From positions 1 to 64,000 of the forward strand of contig JALNQF010000184.1 of assembly GCA_028456385.1 (NCBI GenBank): a stretch of 64,000 bases of DNA, read 5' to 3'. A program made the translations under genes and the position numbers. This stretch comes from Ophiosphaerella korrae. Taxonomy: Eukaryota; Ascomycota; Dothideomycetes; Pleosporales; Phaeosphaeriaceae. The notes beneath the pieces are model-generated. The model made no database searches and had not been told where the DNA came from. It saw nothing but the letters and a program-made list of their open reading frames with translations. Shown piece by piece: positions 32,465 to 43,755 of the stretch (position 1 is the stretch's first letter; each line of letters opens with the position of its first letter).

Positions 32465-34480
32465 ACGTGCACAATCGCGTAATGATTAATTGATGAATTG
32501 ATCCATATAAACGTTCTTATACACTCTATATAGAGGCTACAGTAATTGCGCGACTTTTACTCCCCTTGGGCGAACAATCCGCTATATACATGCCTAACCC
32601 TACCAACGCAACCAAAAGTTTTCTTTAATATGATAGGAAGCACAATAAATAGTAAATACTCCAACTTGTTTTGAAGGGAAAAAAAAACCCCCCCCCCCCC
32701 CCCCCTAGTATCAAAGGAGGACCTGATTGTTGCCTCTACGGTCTTTACCAAAAGGCATCATGCCCCCTTCTGCAATGATTGTGTACTTGCAGAGTTGCCG
32801 CTGCGACTGCCTAGCCAACCATCGTCAACCGGCAATGTTTGCAGCGTCTAGTGACAACAAGTTCTCTGAGCCGAACAACATCACCACTCACTCAAATAAT
32901 TCTTAGATAGCTAGCTAGCTATGCCGCCTAGTCAGCCTTTGGCAGACCAAGCATAGCGGGGCGCTCTGTGTTCAGTTTCTTGTTCCTACAAATTAACCTC
33001 CTACTACATTCTAATCGTACCCCAAGAGGCTCTGAGCTTCGCGGTGCGTTCCATATCTTCACGGCTGTGGTTGGTAACATCAACTGAGTCTCTCAATTGC
33101 AATACAATCTTAGGATGGAAAACAGCCAAAAAGTCATCGCAAAAATCACTCACCCTAATGCTAGCCTACGAGTACTTACCACATCATCATCAGAAGTGGC
33201 GACCATAGAGTTTGCCCAGACCATTCTAAATATACCTATTCCAAAAGTTTATACTTAGAGTGCTACCAATTAAAACCCTGTCTAAGTAGAATATATTATT
33301 ATAGAAGAAGCAAGAAGCTCCTAACTTTACAAAGTCTAGCAGGACTTGTTACTATAGACGAAATACGACGTTATTTGTAAGTTTGTAAACGTTAAAAGGA
33401 AGTTACTTTTAATCTCTTTTAGTAATTACAATCTATCCTACTTATATACCTAATTTGCGGTCGATTTAATTTATAAATTTTAGTAGGTTAGGATTATTAT
33501 ATTTAAGGATAGCGAGATTGTAGGATACAAGCCTGCTATTGTTACAACTAGTTTATAAGCAAATTACGTTATTGTATTAGGCCTATTACTCAAAGAGAGT
33601 TTTAGGAGAAACAGCGAAGTAATATACAATACTATAGTCCCTATAAGCGTTAAAACGCTAATAAGATTTGAAAGCTAGACTCTAAATAATTGTAGGGACA
33701 TCTTCTGTAGGATACCTAGAGTCTATCGCTTGTTATAAGATTAATTAGATTAACTCTTACGCGAAGCTACATAAACTAAAGGAAATACTATAGTAGTATA
33801 TATACCTAGAGTAGAATTCTCCTAAGGTTTACACGACTTTGTTGTAGAAATACCTATCTATAATTCTACACATTAGTCCCAAAGACCTAGAGCTCGCTTC
33901 TCCTAGACTTTAGTGCTCTGATTTTCATGCTAGTAACATCTACATTAACGAAAAAGCCTAGATTTTATATATTATTGACTAGTAGGGAGCGTAGGCTACC
34001 CTAGTATTTATTAGGGCCAACCCCCTACTACTTCTAGACTATGGATGTTAGACCGCAGCTCTACTCCACTGCGCCAAAAGGTAGATGAGTATTCAACAAC
34101 GTTGAATACCAGAGTAGAACAGTATATATTGTTACAAGGCCCACTAGCCCTTGGCTCTCGGCTCAGTATGCGCCAATCGCAATACCACTACAGCCCTGCA
34201 GGCCTTGTAGGCGCCGAAGCCTAACAATGGAATCGAGATGTTGATAAAGCTCCCTGATGATTTTAAAACACTCGATGACGCTACAAAAGATCGACTTAGA
34301 TACTAAGTATCTTAGTCTATCTTAATTTACACGTACGAAACATTAACAGTAGAGAAAAATCCTCTAATGTATAAGGCGATGCGGCATTCTTATAGCTAGA
34401 CTCTTAGGCAGCTAGAAGCTTTTGCTAGTTCTACGTAGGACAATTGCCTCTTTCCTTTTGAAGAATGTTTGATTCGCGTT
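32465..34480. mobile_element. AT-rich RIP-degraded transposon remnant and flank
   Basis: From about 33190 to 34450 the sequence becomes AT-rich with TAG/TAA in all frames, like the large island at 43.5-56 kb; from 32465 to 33190 base use is closer to normal. A poly-A/poly-C run (A8C19) sits at 32679-32705. No domain could be read in any frame at 33.2-34.4 kb, so the element class is unknown. At about 34058-34090 the reverse strand holds CTACCTTTTGGCGCAGTGGA, with a tRNA A-box-like TGGCGCAGTGG. Confidence 0.55.
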
Positions 34481-34654
34481 AAGAGGTATGTTGATTTACT
34501 TTGTAGTTAGCTTTCCTAGCTTACAATTTAAACTAGGGAATGGAATCACTTCAGTACCAACGATCCGTGTCCGTACAATTTCCCAGCAGAAAAAATACGG
34601 CAACACGATGTGGAGGCGGGGTCGTTCAATAAGAGCCAGGAGATTTAGAAAGGG

Positions 34655-35101
34655 TTACAAGGTGTTCTGACCGATGATGGCTATGCGTCGAACGAGACTT
34701 TCAGTAAGGCCGTGGAGATACTCAAGGACCTGCGAGAAACAGAGGAACGGGTCGGATAGTAGATCTTGGTGGACGGCGTAGCTAGTTAACCCACCATTTT
34801 CTGGATATGGATAGTAACGATGCCGTAAGTGGCTATGAGGATTGTTAGCCACTTATGCGGCTTGCCATCCTGAGAGAAGAACTTGACGCTGGCTGGCGCC
34901 AACACTTCTTGCAGCGTTTAGCCTCGCCTAAATCACCGGCTGCACCGAACAGCTTTTCCCCACGAAAGAAGCCGCGCCAGCCCTTAGTATGATGAATGGA
35001 ATTGGTGATCTGGACAGTCTCGTGAAGGTGACGTAACGAGGCACCAAGGATATGAGTAGCTCCAGGCTTGAACGAAGCGCGTCGACCACGCAGTCTCAAA
35101 T
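34655..35101 (-). pseudogene. Unidentified gene fragment
   Basis: Reverse-strand reading from about 35095 down gives a protein-like stretch: LRGRRASFKPGATHILGASL, RHLHETVQITNSIHH, GWRGFFRGEKLFGAAGDLGE, AKRCKKCWRQPASVKFFSQ. In another frame come HRYYPYPENGGLTSYAVHQD and LLSDPFLCFSQVLEYLHGLT. The two pieces need a frameshift or an intron to join, and no start is seen. Base composition is normal, unlike the RIPed DNA beside it. I do not recognise the family. Confidence 0.35.
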
Positions 35102-35303
35102 TGTGGAAGCGGTTATTTCTGCGAAAAGAAATGCCAATGGCCAGACTGTGTAGACGTATTTGTCGGGTAAAAACCAAGTTCTGGGGTGACTAGCGCCAGT
35201 CTGAGCATTGTGGAGGGTGAAGGCAGCCTCACCGGGAATATACAAAGAAAGGCACGAGGCTCGATAATCGGTTCGGAATCTCAGCATATTCACTAGATAA
35301 TTA
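35102..35303 (+). repeat. Direct repeat, copy B (BTB flank repeat)
   Basis: Begins TGTGGAAGCGGTTATTTCTG and ends CACTAGATAATTA. Same orientation as copy A at 32232-32464 and shorter by the internal insertion. The block AAAGGCACGAGGCTCGATAA is identical in both, as is the next GGTTCGGAATCTCAGCATA. It lies upstream of the intact BTB gene, whereas copy A lies downstream of the decayed one. Confidence 0.8.
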
Positions 35304-35528
35304 CATAGTAAGTTGCAAACCGAGTGGTTGTTTGCTGACGCGATGCTCACGTGACCGTCCGCGCCGCCCCCCTTCTCAAACAAGGGCTCTGAGCGTCATG
35401 GTCTCCTCCCTCCTTCTACCATCCACCACATTCACAACCTTCGACTTACGAGCTGATATCGACTCATATTTTCAGCATGAGGTTCGCTACCAACAGCTTG
35501 TGAAATGTAATCACTGACTTTGATGCAG

Positions 35529-36542
35529 CGAGTTTGGAGGGTTTCCCAGGGTTACACAACAATCAAGGCCATTGTTCGGTGGGCCTGCACCTGCAACCAC
35601 CGGAGGTCAATCATCTTTAGGCAATCCTTTTGGGGGTTTTGGGGGTTTTGGGGCTTCGCCATCACCTGTCATCTCTGGAAATAATTCACCAGCACCCAGC
35701 CTGTTTTCTGGGGGTTCGCCACGACCTGCAAACTCCGCTCCCAAGAGTCTATTGTCGAATTGTTCTAGCAAATCGTACGTGTTCTTCTCACCTATGCTGT
35801 TCCAGCTTCTTATCCAAACGTATAAGCCTTGGTAGCCGTTTGTATCGCAAGACATCCGCATAGCAAGATGGTGGTTCCCAGGAGCCTCTAAAGCCGAGCA
35901 GTAAACTGACTTCGTTTCAGGAGATTTGAAGCAATCAAAGAACATCTCACAGGACCCGGTATCGAGATCCGAGTAGGTCCCACAGACGAACAAGATGGTA
36001 TCGCAAAAACCTGGTCCCTCCCCAAAGCGCTCATTTCACACCACTCTCCCTTTCTAAAAGCGGCCTGCGAGCGAGACTTTCGCGAGCGCCAGGAAAATCT
36101 AATCCGACTGCCTGAGGACAACCCCGACGTGTTTGCCCTCTTCGTGGAATGGATGTACTTTGACCAATACAAGCTGAACGAAGCACAACTTGCCGCAGCC
36201 GCAATGGAAAAGGAGCCCAGTTTTCACGTCCACGCCTGGGTCCTCGCAGACAAGTTCTTATGCACCGCGTTCAAAGATTACGCAATGAAGCAGGTCAAAC
36301 ACCAGCATCAGCAGGCTACATTTGGTCTAGCTCCAGTTGGCCCAAAGCACCTCGACTACGCCATCTTAAATGGTTCGGCCGAGTCGGAACTCAGCAATTT
36401 TTTTCTCCAGCGCGTCGCCCATCTCTGGTTTCAGGCACCTGGCCAACTCTGCGGTACGGGAGAGGAATGGGATCAAGTGTTTGGAAAGCATGCCGATGCA
36501 CGCAAATCCTTTTTTTGCCTGAGTAGAGGCTCGCACAAGTGA
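35529..36542 (+). CDS. BTB/POZ-domain protein with FG-rich N-terminus (5' end uncertain)
   Basis: Two exons are clear: about 35529-35776 and 35921-36542. The first codes a Gly/Phe/Pro/Ser-rich segment (LFGGPAPATTGGQSSLGNPF, then GGFGGFGASPSPVISG) like FG stretches. The second codes the BTB fold: RFEAIKEHLTGPGIEIRV, WSLPKALISHHSPFLKAACE, LPEDNPDVFALFVEWMYFDQ, HVHAWVLADKFLCTAFKDYA, then helices to FGKHADARKSFFCL and a stop. The donor AAATC|GTACGT and acceptor TTTCAG|GAGATTTG keep frame across a 144-nt intron. BTB domains mediate dimerisation or cullin-3 binding. The initiating exon was not found: the frame is open back to an acceptor at 35528 and an upstream exon is implied. The C-terminus is shorter than in the decayed copy at 31.2-32.2 kb. 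Confidence 0.72.
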
Positions 36543-36946
36543 GACTGGAAGCTTCTTTGTTGCTTTTGATTATGGAGCGTGGATGGGGGCGAGTGAGGGC
36601 GATGCTGGGTTGACGAACATGGGTATGGCGAGTGATGGATTGCATATCAACATGTCCCCTAAGCATATGTGACTGCTTTGTTAGAAGATAGAAGACGATG
36701 GATATGCAAAACACATTGAACAACCAGACACGACCAAAACTTTTCAAATTCTCGTCTTTCGCCAATCCGTCGCCCTAGGCAACGTGCTACTCAACCAATA
36801 TAAAATATATCTAACCATCGCCCCGGCTGAAACTACCCGATTACCCAGCACCCTGCCAAGGCTACCAAATCCGTAATTGTGATAATAAAAAAAAGGAAAG
36901 ACATTACATGACATTGACATTCTTCGACGCCTCCGATTCAGGACTC

Positions 36947-39752
36947 TTACTCGCGCTTGGGAAAGCCTTGAGGAGCCTGATTCCGGTAAGGATTGTTAGC
37001 GCTAACGTCCCATCTGCGCTCGCCGGTGTCTTGCTGTTCCTCTGTTACCGTGGGTGCGCGGGGCCGGCTGCGTGACCGTGGTGGTGGGACCATGGTTTGG
37101 TACTGGACTTCTTCAAAGTGGCCGGTTGATATTGAGGTCGGGGAGCTTGGGCCCGTGCTGCGTGATGGGGGAGGGGGGAATGAGGTGGTGGGTGGTGGGC
37201 CAGGAGGTGGTGCGTAAGGGGATAGCACCGATGGCGAAGTGGGAGCTGGCATACTGGGTGGTGCGCCTGGGAAATTTGAAGCTGCTGGTGAGAGCGCGGA
37301 GCCGCCCTTGCGCTTGCCAGAGCTGCCGGCTTTGGTCAGGAGGCCGCGGACTTCATCGAGATCGGGTCGGGCGTCGGTGCTAGGGCGACCAAGGGTGCTG
37401 ACGTCGTCGCGTGCGTTCCAGGTATCGTCACGGACGTTATCGACACCTGGTTTGCGGCTGGTCAAAGAACTGACGGCTTCACCTTCCACATTGACACTGA
37501 GGTAGTCGGTACCAGTCGACTTGCCCTTTTCATCGCTGTCTTTGGGTTTGTTTAGAGGATTAAGTCGCTTGGCGTCCGCCTTTTCTTTATAGGCTGCATA
37601 GGCTGCAACAGCGTCCGCAGGAGGGATTGCCACAGACCAGCTTGGCTTATCAGCCGATCCAAGAGCAGCGTCTGAGCCACCTGGACCAGCGATGGGAACC
37701 TTGCGAAGGGCCAGAACCAAAGCACACATGAACTTGGAGCGACGTGCTGTGCGGAGAGTCTCATTCGACCAATTGCTTTTGTGCAAGATCTCAACACGTA
37801 GCTCGAGCTTATTCATCTCTGCAATGCTAGTAACCTCAATCTCAATGTCAGGATGGAAGTCGCGGCAGTTGGCTGGTTCCCGAACAAACGCAATCATCTC
37901 TTGCTTCAGAGCATTGATGTCCTCAAATGAGGTATCAAAAGCACAAAAGACGGATACCTGCTCTCTCATAGCCTTGCTTCGCGTGATATTCTCAACCCAC
38001 AAACTGTTTAGCACAATATTGGGAATCTGGACAGTCTTGCCGTTGGTTACGCGCTTGAAAACAGTGTACAAGAGTTGGATGTGCTCGACGGTGAGCTGCT
38101 CGGCGGTGATATCTACGCGGTCGCCAATATCGTAGGGATGCTTGACGAACAAAAAGATGCAGGAACCGAGAATCTCCTGAGCAGTGGTCGCAAAGATGAA
38201 GGACAGTGAGAGAAGGGCGGTAGCAGACGTGGTTAGTGTGGCGCGGAAGCTGGGAGCCAGGAAGGCGATGAAGACGAAGAGACAGACGATGAGGGTAATG
38301 GTGAGTAGGAGACCATCGAGTGCGTTGATAGCTTGATCCACATCGTGCATACTGCTGTTGAGTGACTTGCGCTGCCTAGCATAGTCAGTCACAGTAAGAA
38401 TCATCTCGTCAAGACTAATGTCCCCATTGCCATCGCGATCGATAGACGCAAAACATTCCTCAGCCTCTTCCTGGCGATCCGGGCCCATGACCTCGACCAG
38501 ATCTTCTAAAGCCAGTTCGTTCTTGCCCTCCACAACAAAAGACATCCAGATACGTTTAGCGAGCGCTTCACAAGACTTGTTCCTCTCCAGAGCAGTCAAG
38601 ACAACCGAGTGTGCTGAATTCGGGTCGAACACCTTTTTGCCAGTGATTTCAGACGCGATGGTGCCGAAAATGGACGTGATTTTATCTCCAATTCGTCCAG
38701 CATCCCGTCCAACCTCTTGGATGAGGCGCAGAGGGGTTCGGCTGCCTGAGCGGCCATGTTTGGCGGTTCCGCGCTTGCTACCGAGTCCAAGATCTAGAAT
38801 GGTGTCCTGGATGGCATAGTCCTCCTCAGCGAACTCGTTACAGTATGCTGGGAACAGAGTGCGCGAAGTGTCGTATAACACACCTAATAGGTAGATGTTG
38901 CGTTTCGATTCTTGAATCTTGGCATCGAATTGCTTTCGGTGGTAGCTGATACTAATCAATTGAATCAACACACGTTCGGCGAGCACGATAATTGTGCAAA
39001 CAAGAAGAGCCAGAAGCACAGATTGCATAGTGCTGATCCATGCTGGCTTGTCAGCTCCTTGTCGCGACGGAATAGGTTGGACGAGGACGGGGAAGGTGAC
39101 CTGGTTGACGATCATCCAAAGGACAAAGGACAGGGATTTCTCGACAGCTCGCAGGAGAAGGGCATATTTTCGGACACCAGGGCTGACGACACCGATGAGA
39201 AACTCGAATATGTTGGGTAGAAAGTGCGCGACGATCTTCATGGCCCAGAAACTGAGCCAGACTATGCGTATGTTAGGATGGCAATTGATAGCACAGGATG
39301 TCTTACTCACTAATCTCGATCCATATCCAGAAGGCCTTTTGGTTTGTACCGCCAATTGAACCTTTGCTGACGCCAGTCTGGGAAAGAATGATGGGAATAG
39401 CCAGCAGGAGGGCGATTGGGGCAACATAGATCATGTATCGCGTGACGATGCTGTAGTTGAGAATCTTGGTGTAGATTCTGCCCATTCGGTTGAGAGCCGT
39501 CTTCTCTTCGGTGTGGCGCGGTGGTAACGGTGCGCCAGTCCTCTTGTCCACCTCGGCCGCCCTTCTGCGGCCGCGATGGAACATGCCCGTCTTCTCTGAC
39601 TTCTCATTGTTGGAGGAAGTGGGGGTGTGGCTGACGACAGTCTGAAGGGGGATGTCGGCAGTGCGGTTGTCCATGTTACCGTTGAGTGGCTGGAATCCCT
39701 GGCTGGACAATCGAAAAGACCGGTGGGAGGGGGATCGCTTGCTGGTCGACAT
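36947..39752 (-). CDS. EF-hand mechanosensitive ion channel, MscS family
   Basis: Two exons: 39311-39752 and 36947-39261, giving 918 aa. The N-terminus is cytosolic and basic; membrane helices begin with YMIYVAPIALLLAIPIILSQ and KAFWIWIEI-IWLSFWAMKI, continue SFVLWMIVNQ and VLLALLVCTIIVLAERVLIQ. An EF-hand near residue 420 reads FASIDRDGNGDISLDEMILT with full Ca ligands. The MscS core follows: two helices (LLLTITLIVCLFVFIAFLAP; LLSLSFIFATTAQEILGSCI), then KHPYDIGDRVDI and VQIPNIVLNSLWVENITRS. The C-terminal 250 residues are Pro/Ser-rich and disordered. Yeast relatives Msy1/Msy2 sit in ER membrane and guard calcium during hypo-osmotic shock. The 49-nt intron (39262-39310) has a CTAAC branch site and interrupts the second helix region. 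Confidence 0.93.
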
Positions 39753-41489
39753 AAGGGAAGAAAGTCTAGTCTAAACAAGCAACGTGTGTGCCGTTGCGAA
39801 GTCCACCACTGGGGGGCAGTGTTTGCGTGAATTGGAATCTGGAATGTGCCTCAAGCACAGTTCACTCTGGGGAATACTTGGACAAAGGGAGTGCAGGAGC
39901 GACAGCAGTTGAGCGAAAGCCAGCCGTCGGTCGCATGTGCAAGCTGGGGCAAATAACAACAGCAATAACAATAACAAGGAGCGTCAAGCTCTGGATAGCA
40001 CACGAATGCGCAGGGAAGCAGTGAAGGAGGGTAGGTGAGAGAGTGAAGAAAGAGTCTCAAGGGAGCTTCAAGATTGCTGGTCAGTTATGGCGCAGGAACC
40101 CTGGACCATGGTGTCTGCAGGAACGCAAGCCACAGGCCAGGGGTGGGTGACGTGAAACCAGGCTAACGACCGCTGCGGCAAATCACGGGCCTTCCCTGCC
40201 GGTGCCACCGACACACTACCACCGGGGAGAGAAAACTACATGTCGAACCACTGCCCGCCCGGCGACAGTTGCCCTCAACGCTCCACTTGGTGCTCGTCTT
40301 CTCTTTAGCCTGCCTTCATCTACGGACAGCCAGGCTCGCTGCACACACGCCACCACTCAATACAACCCCTGGTGCTGATCCCATCTCGCCAACTACCCCT
40401 GCGTGTCCTTATCGATAAACAAAGAGGTGATGCTGCAGTATTATCTCTGCTCCAAAAGTAAGTCTAAATGGTTCCATGTGGGACGCCATCCCCTCTGACG
40501 TGCAGCCACTTTGACGTGCCCAAGCAAGCAGTCAACCACACTTCTTTTTCCCGCTATCCAGCCATGCGTGTCTGCTGAAACACAAGGCTCAAGCGACCTG
40601 AGGCAGTCGGCATGCTCGAAGAAGCAGAAGCAACTGAATGAAACATGACTCTTGCTTGTTCTCCAAAGCGCAGCCTGGTTACTGGATCAACATCAAACCG
40701 TATCCTAACTATCCCCATCCATCAGCACAATTAAACCTCGGAAGCCGAGAATAACATTTTGGCACGTTCGCCGACGGTCGACTGATCCCGACGCCAGCAT
40801 ACGTAACCACGCCCCTGTTGAGGCGCCACATACGCTAACCGAACTGGGCACTAACCGCGGTTTCACCACTCCCCAAATTGGGACCTTGCTCATAAGGGAG
40901 ATGGTCCAAAGAACATGGTGGCGCATGAAGAGCAATCGCGCCGACTCACCACCTCTAAGACTACGTCGTCCTGGATATCTCACCATTTTGAGCATTTCCA
41001 TTCTCCAATCAACTTTACTCAGTGCCGCTCAACCCGGCATTTGATAGTGATGATCAACTTCGTGATATAATTAGGCTAACTTCACTACCCCACATCGTTC
41101 ATCAATCGCGAAGACATAACCAGGTGGCGCTCACAACAAAGGTAGCGTGTCAAACAGCCGTACTCTATGTCCATTCAAAAGTCTAGGTATCTTTGCGCCA
41201 TCATCTAATTCATCCAACCTTTGTGTTATGCATCGCGACGGAAGCGCTGGCTCCTCTTTGTGGTACGCCACTTCTGGACGCACACGGACGCGGGTGGCAC
41301 CTTGCGAAGCATGTCCCGATCGCCAGTAGACTACCGGTAAATCCTGAAAATCTCGACAGATGCTTTGCCAGCGCCCGGAGTACGCGTTGATCAAGCGTTT
41401 GTCAATCGCTCGCTTGCGACTGTGATTTGGTGTCCTGGTCTCGTCATGGTCGTAGTTATATCTTCTTACTCTCTCCTCGCCATCTCTTC
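39753..41489. other. Long intergenic region between two reverse-strand genes
   Basis: About 1.7 kb, with the promoter and likely a long 5' leader of the channel gene in the first 700 bp. An AATAACAACAGCAATAACAATAACAAG tract lies at about 39952-39980. Reverse frames at 40705-41001 and 41131-41493 have no family resemblance. Nothing else recognised. Confidence 0.5.
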
Positions 41490-42764
41490 TCAACTATTTC
41501 TACATAACACAAAACCTGCAACAACACACATGCCCCAATTCCACCTGGTCGCGCTGATCAGATCATCAACATTCAACACTCCAACACCCATATCCACCAA
41601 CTTCGACCAAACACTATTGCGCACGCTGATAGGCCAAGCCGGCGTATCCCAATATCTACTTTTCAGTCCTTTCTCTTCCGCTGCCCGGATCTGCTGTTTC
41701 AAAGTCTCCTGTTGTGTTTCCGTGAATCTCCCTAGCCACAAACCGCCCATTGCTGCTTTCAGACTCCCACTCGCATAGTAAGAGTTTGTCGTGTTATACT
41801 GCGATGCTGACACTGAGCGAAGCGGCGCATCATAAAAAATGTAACGGTTCGTAGAATTCTGCTGCACCAGCTCGAACGGCATTTTTCCCGAACCAACAAT
41901 CGTCAACGGGCCTTGATGAAGCGTAGCACCGTCGTAATACGTGAGCCAACTCCTGTCGCGCAGGTTTTGGAGCTGAGAAAGAAGAACTGGCCAGATTTTG
42001 TGGCCGTCTGTTTTGACATCGATGAGCAGAACAGTGGAGGTTTTGGGATCCGTGTCGAACATTCCTGTCTCCTTGATCGATGTCCAAGCGGCACTCACGT
42101 TGCGATGCTCGAAGATGTTGGTTAGGGGGTCTAGATAAAGACTGCGCAGCGTTCGGTGACGTCTGGCAGAGCTCCAGGAGTGGCTGACCAGCAGCTCTTG
42201 ACCGTCTGTTAGCCAGATGTCGGCTTCGATGCTTGTGCAGCCAGCTGCTAGCGCTTGGTACATGGGAACGCGGCGCCAGTAATCATTATGGGAGTGGCAG
42301 CTTTTCGGCACGATATCGCGGCTGAAGTTGTCTCGCCATTCGTACTTATATGCGCCATTTTCATCTGGTTCTTTCCACTGGCTGACGATGTCGTCGAGAC
42401 CGCTATGTCCCGATGGAGGGGCTAGTCGTGCTACCAGTGTGCTGGCGAGGGAGATGTATACTATGGCAGCAATAACACCAAAGACTGCTAGACCAAAGAC
42501 AACAACCAACAACCACCTCCATCCTCGTCGCTTCTTGCTGCCTTTCGATGTGCTAAGCCAATGCTTCAGTGCCCGTGGCCCATTGCGGCGATACCCTATG
42601 CTTTCAATTTTCCCAGCTTCCACCTCTTCAGGATTCGTCGCACTCGAAGTCTGACTTCCTGTCTTGTCTTGTGATGGGTTTGTATTCTGCGAATTACCAC
42701 TCATCATCTTAGGGTACACTGGCCGCGCCGTGACCAAGATGTCGGACTTCTTTTCCTGCTCCAT
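41490..42764 (-). CDS. AIM6: AIM6-like phosphodiesterase-fold membrane protein
   Basis: Single exon, 424 aa from MEQEKKSD; an upstream in-frame ATG at 42794 is possible. A hydrophilic N-terminus of about 75 residues precedes one membrane helix (WLLVVVFGLAVFGVIAAIVY). The rest has a PLC-like phosphodiesterase TIM-barrel pattern: KSCHSHNDYWRRVPMYQALA, GCTSIEADIWLTDGQELLVS HS, STVLLIDVKTDG, IVGSGKMPF and a C-terminal VGVLNVDDLISATRWNW. The HSHNDY and EADIW motifs carry the family's candidate His, Asp and Glu residues. AIM6 was named in yeast for altered mitochondrial inheritance; its substrate is unknown. A GCAGG near the 3' end leaves open a small last intron, so the final 10 residues are uncertain. 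Confidence 0.9.
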   Translation of the reverse strand: MEQEKKSDILVTARPVYPKMMSGNSQNTNPSQDKTGSQTSSATNPEEVEAGKIESIGYRRNGPRALKHWLSTSKGSKKRRGWRWLLVVVFGLAVFGVIAAIVYISLASTLVARLAPPSGHSGLDDIVSQWKEPDENGAYKYEWRDNFSRDIVPKSCHSHNDYWRRVPMYQALAAGCTSIEADIWLTDGQELLVSHSWSSARRHRTLRSLYLDPLTNIFEHRNVSAAWTSIKETGMFDTDPKTSTVLLIDVKTDGHKIWPVLLSQLQNLRDRSWLTYYDGATLHQGPLTIVGSGKMPFELVQQNSTNRYIFYDAPLRSVSASQYNTTNSYYASGSLKAAMGGLWLGRFTETQQETLKQQIRAAEEKGLKSRYWDTPAWPISVRNSVWSKLVDMGVGVLNVDDLISATRWNWGMCVVAGFVLCRNS

Positions 42765-43470
42765 AGTCAACAATATGTGCGTACAATCCAACAACGCAGA
42801 ATTGAAATGTCAAACTGACTGTCGCCAGCTGAAGGATATCGCAATCCTCAAGTACCATATCCGAGGGTCTGGACTGCCACACTATAGAGATGCACTAGCC
42901 GCATGGGGAATCAACCGAGCTACAAGCCTAGAACTACTAGATTGTGGAGGAAAAGTATACACGCAACTTTACCATTTACGCATGCTCCCAAGGTCACAGA
43001 ACTTGACTCACTTTCCTTCTAGACAATCATCCAGACCCCATGGCATCTTTGTATGAGCCCTACTTGCAGCCCCCAACCGCCCTTACTAGGATCGTCAAAC
43101 CTTCCACAAAGCCATTGTCAGCCTGGCCATGGACGCCTCGGTGCCGCAATATTAGCACTTGCTTGCCTAACTAGCACAACAGTAAGCTTTAGGAAGCGTT
43201 TTGGCGGCTCTCGTCATCGTTCATGCGGGGCGGCGTAGATTCGTTTCGATTCTAGGGGTAACGTGGGGCTGAGTGCAAGAAGGTTTTGTGCGCTGGGAAC
43301 GGGGGTTTGCAGAGGCGCCAGATAAACAATTACAATCAGGTGTGGTGGAGCCGAGTGGTGGACGCTGGGTTTCTGGGCGATGGCGCATATCGATATGCGG
43401 CAGCGCCCGGAGTACGGATAGGCTTGTGATACTGTCCGGCTAGCACGACCTAGATACGGCGAGGCAGCAG
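42765..43470. other. AIM6 upstream region up to the mobile island
   Basis: About 700 bp of normal base composition. It holds the AIM6 promoter; AGCGCCCGGAGTACG at 43401 is also present at 41370, probably chance. No gene seen. The composition change to AT-rich begins only about 350 bp inside the inverted repeat at 43471. Confidence 0.45.
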
Positions 43471-43506
43471 GTCAACTGACTATGGATTTGCCTCGGTTGA
43501 GATGGC
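43471..43506 (+). repeat. Left copy of 36-bp inverted repeat
   Basis: Starts GTCAACTGACTATGG and ends GGTTGAGATGGC. Its reverse complement is found without mismatch at 56141-56176, 12.6 kb away. A perfect 36-bp match in a 64-kb window is far beyond chance. Confidence 0.93.
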
Positions 43507-43755
43507 GCCAAACCACAACAGGCATATTAACCGCTTTCAGCTGAAAAATAAAATTCTCATCTCAACTGAACGAAAGTTCATAGTCAGATGAACTTTTCTC
43601 CAACAATAGATCAACTCGATAGCTCATTTATGCTATACAACCCATTCAGCATTCAGCAACCAACTTCCACTGATATTGACCCAAGTTTCGAAATTGGTGA
43701 TGAGTTTGCTTCGCCTATATACCCAACTGGCAGCAATAATAGCAGTGGTGACCAG

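Noticed and set aside
34058..34100. Possible functional tRNA gene
   Set aside because: Only an A-box-like word is present; no cloverleaf, anticodon stem or T-arm could be folded by eye.
41370..43416. 16-bp word CAGCGCCCGGAGTACG present at about 41370 and 43400
   Set aside because: One such 16-bp coincidence is roughly what chance gives among all position pairs in 64 kb; flanks do not align.
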